From contig WNNJ02003225.1 of assembly GCA_012934845.2 (NCBI GenBank), positions 1-64,000 on the forward strand: a stretch of 64,000 nt of DNA, written 5' to 3'. The notes beneath the pieces were generated by a model that searched no databases, was not told the DNA's origin, and saw only the letters and a program-made list of their open reading frames with translations. A program made the translations under genes and the position numbers. This DNA is from Pomphorhynchus laevis. Its lineage: Eukaryota > Acanthocephala > Palaeacanthocephala > Echinorhynchida > Pomphorhynchidae. Numbering within the stretch: position 1 is the stretch's first letter; each line of letters begins with the position of its first letter. Shown one piece after another: positions 36,147 to 46,640 of the stretch.

Positions 36147-36226
36147 GGCCACACTGTTGAGACCATCTTATAGTGATGAGTATACTGAGGTCGAAATGCC
36201 ATCTTTGGAGGCTAGGCGTCTTTGGT
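36147..36226 (+). ncRNA. Hammerhead ribozyme, unit 7, probably inactive
   Basis: Core CTGTTGA (36154-36160) carries the A-to-T change. Stem II is the perfect GACC/GGTC, followed by GAAAT, GGCGTC and TTTGG. Only the core base and stem III/I details are damaged, so it is closer to the ancestral form than units 3 and 5. Confidence 0.7.
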
Positions 36227-36330
36227 AGGCGCATTTCGGGTTAAGCTATCCGACGAAGGTTGTTAAAAAGCATGCAGGTTCTTACTTTCCTGTTCGTGTT
36301 AATTAAATAGTTGCAAGGAAATTCTTTCTT

Positions 36331-37145
36331 ATAAAATTTATTAATAGTATGATTTTATATTAATTTTTTGAGATGCTAGTAGTTTCTAGCCAAATATCAA
36401 AATAATTTCTATTGTCGTTCAACTATACTGACTGTTCTTGAATATTTGAAAAATTTAAATACAGATCAGGATGGATATCTTTCTCATTCATTAATGTCCT
36501 CATTTTTCATTTTCTGAAACATATCCAACGGAGTAGAGCTTGTAATTATGACATACGTTATCTAATTGAATCGGTGAGACATGCATATGCAACGTTTTGA
36601 AAGAATTTATTCTGCCATTACAAATATATATATTCTAGTACCTTTTATTAACTCTTTCTTGTTGGATGGTTAAAATTAATTATTAAGTACCAATTATGTT
36701 TGCTTCTCTAGACCAAAATTAAAGGTTTAATTGTAAAAATAATTTAAGTTGTCGTATTTCATATTTTCAATAAATTAAAGCATTGTTCATAACAATAAAA
36801 ATCGCGCTTGTCTTCTACAAGAGATGGCGTACTAGTTAAAGTTAAGAGATGGTAATTTATAAAGCAGAAACGGAAATAAGTATTTGTACAGCAAAATCAG
36901 ATGTAGATTATAAAATCTGGGTTGCGTACAATTATACAATTTAAATCAATTAAAATAATAAGTTTTGTTGGAGAGATGTGTAATTTGTTTAACTCTGCTC
37001 TTCTGATTCAATCATTTTCTTGTTATTCTTTGAAAGTTATCCAATTAAAAAAAACCATAGCAGCAACAGCAAGAAACCCGAAAAACTAAACAGTTTAGTA
37101 TTTGTAATATAAACAGTTTAGTATTCATAAAGAATTATTACTCAC
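36331..37145. other. Intron sequence with a PLE family-2 end word
   Basis: Directly after the satellite (about 36365-36440) there is a minus-oriented copy of the family-2 terminal word: GAGATGCTAGTAGTTTCTAGC, then AAATATCAAAA and GTCGTTCAACTATA. The remainder is AT-rich with nothing recognised. Confidence 0.5.
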
Positions 37146-37283
37146 CGATGAAGCTCCGGGTCCACCGGGTCTTACCCTGTTTGTATTCATATTGTTACAT
37201 ATTATTATTTTTCGTTCAGCCGTTGCTTGTGTACATGACACAATAAATATAATAAATCCCAGAACACCGACGATTATCAATAG
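37146..37283 (-). CDS. MARVEL-like membrane protein, exon 3
   Basis: 46 codons, phase 0 at the acceptor (ACCTTTAG before 37283), reading on directly from exon 2. LLIIVGVLGFIIFIVSCTQA is a membrane helix (third of four). It is followed by a polar loop with two Cys and an RPGGPGASS end. Three donors are possible: CG|GTGAGT at 37145 (strongest, chosen), GTGA|GTAATA at 37141 (fits exon 4 phase), and AGG|GTAAGA inside the exon near 37172. The exon lies between a PLE-bearing intron (37284-39438) and the satellite-bearing one. Confidence 0.6.
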
Positions 37284-37439
37284 CTAAAGGTAATATTTTT
37301 TTAATCTATATACAATTTAATTAGGATTCTGAGAACATTATTTTATGTTTATTCATATATAAATATCTTATCTTAATATTATTATTTATATTAATCTGTT
37401 TACTTTAGTATTATTCATTTTTATTAAATATAAAATATT

Positions 37440-38356
37440 ATATATTTTATACTATAAATACGTACGATATAAGTACGTATTATACACATTTAGATTTAGC
37501 AAATATTAAGGCGTTAGAAAAATTAATTAGCAGCTTATATTTATCAATATAAATATATGGATAAAATTGAATTAATAGAATCCTTAAATATTTTAATAAA
37601 TCAAAATTATTTAAAAGTAGGGACATCTTTATTCAGACAAATAAAATGTGTTCCAATGGGAGGTAATAGTAGCTCAATTATAGCTGACTTATTTTTAAGC
37701 TTTATAGAATATGAATTTATTCATAACAAAAGGAATAAATTTTTAGAATATAAATACGTATGATTTGAGTACGCTTTATACACATCTAGATTTAGCAGAT
37801 ATAAATGAAGCGTTAGTAAAATTAATTAATCTTATATTCGGAAAATATACATATATATGTTATAAAAATTATAACGCCTATCTAACAAAAATTAAACCAT
37901 CAAGTAAATGTAAATATATGGATAAAATTGAATTAATAGAATCCCTAAATATTTTGATAAATCAAAATTATTTAAAAGTAGGGACATCTATATTTAGACA
38001 AGTAAAATGTATTCCAATGGGAGGTAATAGTAGCCCAATTATAGCTGATTTGTTTTTAAGCTTTATAGAATATAAATTTGTTCATAACTGTGTAAAAACT
38101 AAATCTAAACTATATAAATATATATATAAATCAGATCAGATATATGAGTAAAATATATGTTTTGATACATTGATGATATATGTGTATTTAATTCTAGCAA
38201 TTTTTATTCAATGAGCGAACGAATTTATTCAGGTAGTGTCATTATTAATTAAATCAATATTAATGATAAAAAGGGTATATATTTAAAAGTAGGGACATCT
38301 GTATTTAGACAAGTAACGGTGATCCAATGGGAGGTAATAGTAGCCCAATTATAGAT
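37440..38356 (+). mobile_element. PLE family 1 copy E with a tripled RT segment
   Basis: Inside intron 2 of the MARVEL-like gene, opposite strand. The RT segment KVGTSLFRQIKCVPMGGNSS...IADLFLSFIEY occurs at about 37607-37735, again at 37970-38090 and in part at 38283-38356. Each is preceded by some of the MDKIELIESLNILINQN helix. The first two are open over 68 and 128 codons (37557-37763, 37765-38151). After 38090 the frame reaches motif C (FDTLMIYVYLIL-type) out of frame. This is a scrambled tandem, not a working gene. Confidence 0.85.
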
Positions 38357-38874
38357 AACTTTACCTATCCCTAAATTACAAATGTTTTGCTGCAGTTATT
38401 TTAATTTTTGCACTTGACATTCTTGACATTGCATATACTGCGTTTCAACAAAGATACTATTGTATCTTATAATGATAAGTCAATATAAGTTCATTATAAG
38501 TTCACAATTCATTTAATAAATTCGAACTTCGACCAGGGAATTGTGAGATTTTCTTGCAACAAACTTTTGAACAAATTATATTTCAAAAATACAGAATATT
38601 TTTATCATTTTATATAATTTGTTATATATTAATTTGTTAATAATGAATATATCATTATAATATAATTATGTAATAAACTTATAATCAATACACAAAGTTT
38701 TAAACATACAATTTCTTTTATAAAAAGATTTCATATAAAATAAAATTTATGCGATTAGCATCAAGATTAAAATTCAGTATTTTAATTGTAAATAATAAAT
38801 TACAATTAATTTCTATTATTTTAGAAAATTCTAAAGTGATTCCTGATTATCATATAAATTCTAATAAGATACAC
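38357..38874. other. AT-rich intron sequence
   Basis: Nothing recognised apart from scattered TATA-type low complexity. Confidence 0.4.
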
Positions 38875-39030
38875 CAGATAATCAAATTTCATGAGAGGAA
38901 ATACATCATTAGCATGTATTTTGCCCCGCTGCTATGTTTTGTCGATAAATAGAGACAAAAACATGATTGCATAGCAGTTCCTTTTGATGACTTCTAATCC
39001 TTATTCTTATAAATCGTCTGTTATTTATTA
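38875..39030 (+). repeat. PLE family-1 structured end, TTTTGTC subtype
   Basis: Hairpin GAAATACAT...ATGTATTTT, GCCCCGCTGCTATG, local stem TTTTGTC/GACAAAA, AACATGATTGCATAGCAG and then TTGATGACTTCTAATC. CTGCTATG and CATAGCAG can pair over 8 bp. Confidence 0.7.
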
Positions 39031-39184
39031 GTCAAATCTTAATTAACAAATCTTTATTAGTCAAATAACAATTAGGATTTAAATTTATAAATTTCAATTT
39101 TTTATTATTATTTTTTGACTTTTATTATAACAAAAATCAAACAAAAAATCTAACAATAAGATTTATTAAATTTTATTATCAGTA

Positions 39185-39270
39185 GTGTATATATACATTT
39201 TAGTATATTACTTTTGGTAGGGGATCGCATTCTAACGATTTATTCGAAACCTACCTTATGTCTGTGATGT
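39185..39270 (-). repeat. SINE-like unit, short tail fragment
   Basis: Contains the minus-strand tail words: AGGTTTCGAATAAATCGTTAG, GCGATCCCCTACC, and AAAGTAATATAC. Inside intron 2 of the MARVEL-like gene. Confidence 0.55.
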
Positions 39271-39438
39271 AAGATGAAAAGTTGTATATTTTTTGTTAGT
39301 GTTGAACAAATTATTTAGTTTATTTTTATTATTCAATTTATAAAATTGACTTTAAAATTTCAATTTTTAAATTTTAACTTGATATAAATGACTATTTACC
39401 AAAAATAAAAATAAGAATAATACATCATAAATTCATAC

Positions 39439-39669
39439 CTTAAATTTCGTGACAGCTTCGTTTATAGACGATAATACACTGTTATGTATTGTTTTTATAA
39501 TGACAATAATTATAAAGAATACAATTGTAAACATGCTGAAGACAAGGTAAGAATTCCTAGACGAACATAGGTCAATTTCAATTCCTGAATTACTACAATT
39601 GTCATCCAATTGCGATATACTGCCATTAGACAAAGATACTGCACTTATGAATCCTAGAATTAATAATCC
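39439..39669 (-). CDS. MARVEL-like membrane protein, exon 2
   Basis: 77 codons, phase 0 at both ends. The acceptor is ATGATTTTAG before 39669 and the donor is TTTAAG|GTATGA after 39439. It opens with GLLILGFISAV, which completes the first membrane helix begun in exon 1. An extracellular loop with two Cys (DDNCSNSGIEIDLCSS) follows, then the second helix YLVFSMFTIVFFIIIVIIKT, ending in an amphipathic cytoplasmic loop (NEAVTKFK). Both splice sites are strong. The order helix - Cys loop - helix is expected for a tetraspanning MARVEL protein (MAL, plasmolipin, CMTM and synaptophysin-like group), which act in membrane apposition and vesicle traffic. Confidence 0.68.
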
Positions 39670-40074
39670 CTAAAATCATAGTAAAATAATAATAAATAAT
39701 TGTCATTTAAATAAAATGTATATGAAACAAAATTAAAATTAAGTAATTAAAATTAAAATTTAATATTAAACAATGAGATTTATTAAATTTTGTTTGATTT
39801 TGAAACAAAAATATTAATTATCCAAATCTTATCGAATTAAATCATTAATTTAACAATTAAATTATTAAGATAAGATTAAGCGATGAGCTTAATAAAATTA
39901 GCGAAAACTTTTCATTTTGACTGTTTCATTTTGAAGAGTTTTAATTTTGTTTGATTTTAATTCCAAATCATATCGAAATTAATAATTTAATAATTTAATG
40001 ACAGCTTCGCCGCGAAATTTAACATAAAATTAAAATAAATTTTACTTTAAATTGAAATTTAAAGTAAAAGCCAT

Positions 40075-41705
40075 TTTTAATGAATTGACTAATAAATCTG
40101 CTTTCGAAATATATTACTCGATACAGCATAGCAGCGGGGCCAAATACATGCTAATGATGTATTTCCTCTGATAAAACTATCTAGTATCTTATTCTAATAC
40201 AAAGTATATTATTTATTATCCATCCATAAAAATTTGCCACTTAAGAGTTTAAATTTATTCTTTATATTATTGTGTAGATTTATATATTTTACTATTTTCT
40301 GCTTGATGTTATTTTTATAGTAACCTAGCTTAAAATATCCATCTATTAAATTATTTAAATGATTTTGAAGAAAGCCAAAATCATTTCATATTGTTGCAAT
40401 TCTTAAAATTTCATTATTTAATGTACTATATTTAATATTATATGGTATTATATGGTATGGTAAGGTTTAAATTTATTTTTAATATTATTGTGTTGATTTA
40501 TATATTTTACTATTTTCTGTTTGATGATATGTTTATGGTAACCTAGTTTAAAATATGTATCTATTAAATTATTTAAATGATTTTGAAGAAAGCCAATATC
40601 ATTACATATTGTTGCAATTCTTAAAATTTCATTATTTAATGTATTATATTTTATATTATATGGTATGCATGAATGCTCATGCAAAAATATGTTTGTAAAT
40701 TTAAACATGTCATCTTTACGATATAAATTAATAGTAGTTTTAGTTAATGTTAATTTAATGTTCATATCTAGATATACACCTTCTTTATCATTAATATTGG
40801 TTTTGTTAAGAATAAGGCTTTCTGGATAAATGTGCTCACTAATTGAATAAAAATTATTAGAATTAAATACACATATATCATCATCAGAATAAGAATTAGA
40901 GGTCATCAGGAGGAACTGCTATGCTATCAGGTTTCGGCCCCTAACTCCTCTACCCAACATAGCAGCGGGGCAAAATACATGCTAATGATGTATTTCCTCG
41001 GCAATAACTATCTAGTATCTTATTCTAATACAAAGTATATTATTTATTATTCATAAAAAGTTGTCACTTAAGAGTTTAAATTTATTTTTAATATTATTGT
41101 GTTGATTTATATATTTTACTATTTTCTGTTTGATGATATGTTTATAGTAACCTAGTTTAAAATATGTATCTATTAAATTATGTAAATGATTTTGAAGAAA
41201 GCCAATATCATTACTGTTGCAATTCTTAAAATTTCATTATTTAATGTATTATATTTAACATTATATGGTATGCGTGAATGCTCATGCAAAAATTAGTTTC
41301 TTGTAAATTTAAATATGTCATCTTCACGATATAAATTAATAGTAGTTTAAATCAATTTTAATGTAATGCTCATATCTAGATATTAACAACGACATATTAA
41401 CGACGATATTTTAAGATATTGGCTTGAAAAAAGCCAATATCATTACATATTGTTGCAATTCTAAAAATTTCATTATTTAATGTACTATATTTTATATTAT
41501 ATGGTATTATATGGTATGGTAAGGTTTAAATTTATTTTTAATATTATTGTGTTGATTTATATATTTTACTATTTTCTGTTTGATGATGTGTTTATAGTAA
41601 CCTAGTTTAAAATATGTATCTATTAAATTATGTAAATGATTTTGAAGAAAGCCAATATCATTACATATTGCTGCAATTCTTAAAATTTCATTATTTAATG
41701 TAATA
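40075..41705 (-). mobile_element. Cluster of three truncated PLE family-1 copies
   Basis: All minus, head to tail, in intron 1 of the MARVEL-like gene. The best is at 40448-40906: 152 open codons starting within motif C (DDDICVFNSNNFY) and covering LILNKTNINDKEGVYLDM, LYRKDDMFKFTNIFLHEH and ILRIATICNDIGFLQNH, then a 3' extension FKLGYHKHIIKQKIVKYINQ. Shorter copies lie at about 40985-41400 and 41425-41705. Structured ends sit at 40125-40180 (partial) and about 40885-41000 (full, with GGGGC/GCCCC arms and CATAGCAG/CTATG arms). Confidence 0.85.
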
Positions 41706-42344
41706 ATTACTAATGTTAGATAATTATATTATTTGAACTCTACTGAAGACAAAATCAACAAATCAACAATTTGTATCAAAACAGTTTTTTTAAATACGCT
41801 GATAAAAATTACGTTGCTACTTCATTTAAGATACTAGTATACATTATAAACTGTAATGATTTTAATTGGTTCTGTTTATTTGTCAAGTCAAACTATTAGC
41901 TAAACATCATGCAAAGTTTATGAGTACAAGAAGAATTTATATTTTGTTGATAATAATTTGTATCTGGAAGAATTCATTATTTTTTACGATAAAATTAATA
42001 ATTTTATAATAAATACTAAAACCATAATCTTCTTCCATTTCAAATATAAAGTTATTACAGGAAAGAAGCAGAAATTATCCTTTATTAGATAAAAATTCTA
42101 TATTTCGATAGCTCATGCTATCAACACTAGGATTACAAAGTAATCCTGATGTGATAATCATCATCAGTAATAAAATATAAAATATAAAAGAATAAAATAT
42201 AAAAAATATAACTTTAATTGCTTAACTTAATATTTTAATTTATTAATTTAATTTATAAATACATTAATATTTCAATTTATTAATTTAATGTATCAATATT
42301 GCAATTTGTTAATTGAATTTATAAATACATATTTTATAAAATAT
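41706..42344. other. AT-rich intron sequence
   Basis: No feature recognised. A short tandem of an AATTTATTAATTTAATTTAT type lies around 42230-42320. Confidence 0.4.
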
Positions 42345-43135
42345 GATGACCTCTAATAAGAATTAGAGATCATCATGAGGAACTTATATGCTATCAGGTT
42401 TCGGCCCCTAACCTCGACCCAACATAGCAGCGGGGCCAAATACATGCTAATGATGTATTTCCTCTGATAAAACTATCTAGTATCTTATTCTAATGCAAAG
42501 TATATTATTTATTATCCATCCATAAAAATTTGCCACTTAAGAGTTTAAATTTATTCTTTATATTATTGTGTTGATTTATATATTTTACTATTTTCTGCTT
42601 GATGTTATTTTTATAGTAACCTAGTTTAAAATATGTATCTATTAAATTATTTAAATGATTTTGAAGAAAGCCAATATCATTTCATATTGTTGCAATTCTT
42701 AAAATTTCATTATTTAATGTATTATATTTTATATTATATGGTATGCATGAATGCTCATGCAAAAATATGTTTCTTGTAAATTTAAATATGTCATCTTTAC
42801 GATATAAATTAATAGTAGTTTTAGTTAATGTTAATTTAATGTTCATATCTAGATATACATCTTCTTTATCATTAATATTGGTTTTGTTAAGAATAAGGCT
42901 TTCTGGATAAATGTGCTCACTAATTGAATAAAAATTATTAGAATTAAATACACATATATCATTATTAAAATTTCATTATTTAATTTATTATATTTTATAT
43001 GATTTACTGATATCATGCAAAAATATGTTACTGATATCATGTAAAAATATGTTTCTTGTAAATTTAAATATGTCATCTTTACGATATAAATTAATAGTAG
43101 TTTTAGTTAATGTTAATTTAATGTTCATATCTAGA
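42345..43135 (-). mobile_element. PLE family 1 copies, one nested in another
   Basis: Structured end at 42355-42460, then the C-terminal PLE region (42540-42960). At 42961 it switches into a second partial copy of the same region (43000-43130), with the NLQETYFYM variant also seen in copy B. A 75-codon frame (42849-43076) is a fusion across this junction, not a gene. Confidence 0.8.
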
Positions 43136-43468
43136 ACATAACGACGACATTTAATTTTTTTATAAAAAAATTATTTTCGATTTTTCTATTATAATCTTAT
43201 CTATATATTTTTGGGCTTCTGAAAGTAATGCAACTTTATGTTAGAATTTTTTATTATTATTTAATATTATTATTCATATTTTAATAATTATTTATTATAT
43301 ATACATATATTTAATATTATTTATGCAAATTATACAAATTCTCAGTCGTGAGTATTTTGTATATCGATTAGTGTTACGTCTTTAGTGTTACGTCTTTACT
43401 ATCGTCTTTAGTGTTACGCTATTTTTGACTTCTTTAGAGTGGGTTAACATTTTATTACAATAACTTAC

Positions 43469-43624
43469 AATAATGGCGATATTTAGAAATCCTTTTAAGG
43501 ATCGGATATAATTCACATTATCATTCGATTCAGGTACGTTCTGTGCTGGTATTGGACTTGTGGAAGTAGCTTCGACATTCTTTATATCATCAAACACATC
43601 GTTATTTTCACCGCTTGCCCACAT
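43469..43624 (-). CDS. MARVEL-like membrane protein, exon 1 (start)
   Basis: Exactly 52 codons from ATG (43624) to the consensus donor CCATTATT|GTAAGT, phase 0. The cytoplasmic N-terminus is acidic and Ser/Pro-rich (MWASGENNDVFDDIKN...). It leads into NVNYIRSLKGFLNIAII, the start of the first membrane helix. The 'YIRSLKGFLKI'-type entry is characteristic of MARVEL domains. Spliced to exon 2 the helix reads FLNIAII-GLLILGFISAV without break. The whole gene would encode about 217 residues over 12.2 kb. It is easy to miss because every exon is short and the introns are full of PLEs. Confidence 0.65.
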
Positions 43625-44043
43625 TGTGTACGATTACTGTAGGTTTCTAAAGGATATTTGAGTATATATATCACGTTATTTTAAGCATATATTGTATTAA
43701 ACATTTATTTGTTTGACGTTATATTGCTGAGTCTTAATCAGGCTTAGACGATAAAATACATAATTTACATGTAAATAAATCAAATCAGATAGCTTATTCT
43801 ATAAATTTTATAGACTAGTATAGATTAGTATAGACTTTATAGATTAAATAATAACTTGTCAGTAGAACAGATTATATCAGATCACTGAATATACGTATTT
43901 CACACGATAAATAAATAATAATAAAGATAAATAATATATAACTATATAAGATTTTATATAATTTTTATTTATATTTAGTTAAAATACAAATTGAAATTTA
44001 AAATAATTGTTATTAATTGAATAATAAATAACATACATTGTAT
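43625..44043. other. Upstream region of the MARVEL-like gene
   Basis: AT-rich, so the promoter of the minus-strand gene is presumably here. Its end carries TCAGATCACTGAATATACG-type text similar to the PLE-associated 'GTAGACTCAGTTATCTGATC' tail. Confidence 0.35.
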
Positions 44044-44655
44044 CAGAATAAGGATTAGAGGTCATCAGAAGAAACTGCTATGCTATCAGGTTTCAGCCTT
44101 TATTCCTCATATAAATATATGATTAATATTCCTCGTATTTATCTTTTATTATAATGTTGTATCAAAAATACAGTATTTTTTGGTTTCAGTATTATAAATA
44201 TAAAAAATTAAAAATAATAAATAATTATTTAATATTTTATACAATTAATATATAATCAATTTTTATGAATCGACTAATAAATAACAGACGATTTATCAGA
44301 ATAAGGATTAGAGGTCATCAGAAGAAACTGCTATGCTATCAGGTTTCAGCCTTTATTCCTCATATAAATATATGATTAATATTCCTCGTATTTATCTTTT
44401 ATTATAATGTTGTATCAAAAATACAGTATTTTTTGGTTTCAGTATTATAAATATAAAAAATTAAAAATAATAAATAATTATTTAATATTTTATACAATTA
44501 ATATATAACGATAAAATTTATAATTAAAATTTAAAATAAAAATCAATTTTTATGAATCGACTAATAAATAACAGACGATTTATCAGAATAAGGATTAGAG
44601 GTCATCTGGAGGAACTGCATGTTAGAAAGATTCGGGCCCTATTCCTCTAATTATT
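44044..44655 (-). repeat. Tandem PLE family-1 terminal repeats, about 255-bp period
   Basis: The segment 44044-44268 is repeated nearly exactly at 44299-44510 (ATCAGAATAAGGATTAGAGG start, then CTGCTATGCTATCAGGTTTC, ending TACAATTAATATATAA). A third, diverged start lies at 44585-44655. PLEs are known for tandem 'pseudo-LTR' ends, and this looks like such an array stripped of its coding region. The GGCCCC/GGGGCC arms have decayed here. Confidence 0.75.
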
Positions 44656-44819
44656 TACTACTAAAATATTTATTTTTTATTTAAAACTGATTTTTATTTT
44701 ATATTTTTAATTTTTAAAAATAATAGATAAATAATTTTAAAGGATTTTATACAATTAATTTTTATAACAATAAAATTTAAAGTTTAAATTAAAAAAGTCA
44801 TTTTTAATAAATAACATAC

Positions 44820-45310
44820 AATGTATCGGAATAAAGATTAGAGGCCATCAAGAGAAAGTGCTATGTTTCCAGGTTTCGGCGCATACGCAACATAGCAGCC
44901 GGGCCAAATGCATGCTAATGACGTATGATAAAAAATTTTATGATAAAATTTGCTTATCATAGGAAAATATTTTCCTATGATAAAATTTGCTTATATGGTA
45001 TCTTGTTATGATACAAAGTATATTATTTATTATTCATCCATAAAAACCTTGTGCTTAAGAGTTTAAATTTATTTTAAATAATATTTTGTTGATTTCAGAA
45101 TAAGGATTAGATTTATTATTGATTAATTTATTATTTTAAATAATAAATTACTAAATAAGGATTAGAGGCAATCAGAAGGAACTGCTATATTATCAGGTTT
45201 CGGCCCCTATTACTCGAAACAGCATATCAACATGGGCAAATAAACGGCAATGACGTATTTCATCTGATGAAATTTGATTATCTGGTGTATCTTATTCTAA
45301 TACAAAGTAT
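44820..45310 (-). repeat. Two more PLE family-1 terminal segments
   Basis: At 44825-44935: GGCCTCTAATC, CTATG/CATAG arms and GGCCCGGC. At 45110-45300: a second copy with GGGGCCGAAACC on the minus strand and decayed CTGCTATG. Between them lies a perfect 30-bp palindrome (44954-44983). Confidence 0.6.
44954..44983. repeat. Perfect 30-bp palindrome
   Basis: TTATCATAGGAAAAT followed at once by its exact reverse complement. It is flanked by a 12-bp direct repeat, GATAAAATTTGC, on each side, as expected if a strand switched template during synthesis. Confidence 0.85.
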
Positions 45311-45639
45311 ATTATTTATTACGCATCAAAAAAATTTTCCGCTCTAGCATTTTAATTTTATAATATTTTGTTAATTTTTATATTGTAAATTAAACACTTT
45401 GTTTTTGTGTTGAAACTAAATGTTCACAACATTTTTTCTGGGTTTCCTACAATTATTACAACCAAATGTTTCAGCTTAATTTAATTTTTCCAACCAAATC
45501 ATTGGAAATTCGAGGATAATTCAATGTTCGAAAACTAGGATCGGCATTCTTCTTAATTCTAAATTTTAATTTCCGTTCAAGAAACTTTCCAAATAATTAC
45601 GGAAAAAGTATATAACTATCCATACTTGCCACCACCAGA
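45311..45639. other. AT-rich spacer
   Basis: Nothing recognised. Part of it (about 45505-45560) recurs at 46240-46300 (ATTCGAGGATAATTCAATG, TTCGAAAACTAGGATCGGC). Confidence 0.4.
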
Positions 45640-46640
45640 TATTCATATACAGACCATGATTAAACTACTTAGAATGTGCACAACATCCAAATATATGGTG
45701 TATCAATGGGATTACCATTAGGCCTTACTTTTGCAGATTTCTATAGGAGTCAACTGGTATGCAAAATGATGAATAACAATGAAATAACATAAGTCTGTTT
45801 ACTATAGACAATATGTCGACGATATCTTGACCATATTTAAGCATGATAAAGATGTCAATACATTTAAGAAAATGATGGAAGAAAAATCGAATTTAAAGTT
45901 TATCAATGAAATATTCGATAGAGGTTTCATTCCTATGTATCTTAATATCCCTACAAGCAAATCAACCAATAAAAACAGCGGTATACCATAAGCCAACCAG
46001 CGATAACGAGTTGTCGCTGGTTTAAACAGCGATAACGAGTTGTTAAAAGATGAAATTAAATCGATAAAGCAATCATCGGTAAATGCCGGCTACCCATTAA
46101 AAGTAATTGACCACGTCACGAATAAAACGATAAAAATGAATAAGCAAATACATACACCCAAATACAATAATGATGATAATAAATTAATCGAAAGAAAATG
46201 CTAACTGCAAGTCAGCATGTCAAATGCATAAAGGCCTCCAAATCATTAAAAATTCGAGGATAATTCAATGTTCGAAAACTAGGATCGGCATTCTTCTTAA
46301 GAAAAAGAACTAATAAAGAAGACACATGCGAATGTCGTACACAAAATACGGGTAAAAAAGAAGGATATAACGCCTCCTACATTGAGTATACGACGTTAAT
46401 TAATCCAGAGAATTAGACAACATAAATACCAGGGTAATGCCATCCACAAGTATATGTTAGAAGAACACAGTGAAAATAGATATACCGACGATATGGAGAA
46501 CAACTTCGAAATCATCTTCAAATCTGATTCAACATAAATGAATGGCTGAAGCTCTGCTAATTCGCATACTACACCCTGTCATAAATATCAGATACGCAGA
46601 GATGGGAAGCTCTTTAAGACTCATTGGGTATTAATGAAAT
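45640..46640 (+). pseudogene. PLE family 2, decayed RT with GIY-YIG end
   Basis: Plus-strand translation gives VYGVSMGLPLGLTFADFYRS (PLE RT block 'GVSMGSPLGPTFANFYM') and RQYVDDILTIFKHD (motif C, 'RYVDDIF'). Then comes MMEEKSNLKFINEIFDRGFIP (the 'LKFT.E...FLDV' block). It continues in broken frames to HKYQGNAIHKYMLEEHSENRYT and NNFEIIFKSDS, typical of the region after the GIY-YIG core ('R..QH...NA...H..E..H'). A 60-bp duplicated piece interrupts it at 46240-46300. It is a different family from family 1: MGLPLGLTFADF rather than MGGNSSPIIADL. Confidence 0.75.

Larger units (their letters stand above)
32717..36330 (+). repeat. Tandem satellite array, about seven 519/520-bp units with hammerhead ribozymes
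   Basis: Units start (at CAATTCATATA) at 32721, 33241, 33760, 34280, 34799, 35319 and 35838; the spacing alternates 520 and 519 bp. Each has a hammerhead about 310 bp from its start, followed by AAGCATGCAGGTTTATACTT and a CACCAGTAGTTTTCAATTCA junction. Units 3-4 and 5-6 are near-identical as pairs, giving a higher-order repeat of about 1,039 bp. Units 1, 2, 4 and 6 have intact ribozyme cores; 3, 5 and 7 do not. Minus-strand open frames of 69-82 codons recur in each unit only because the unit recurs. The array lies in the last intron of the MARVEL-like gene. Confidence 0.93.
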
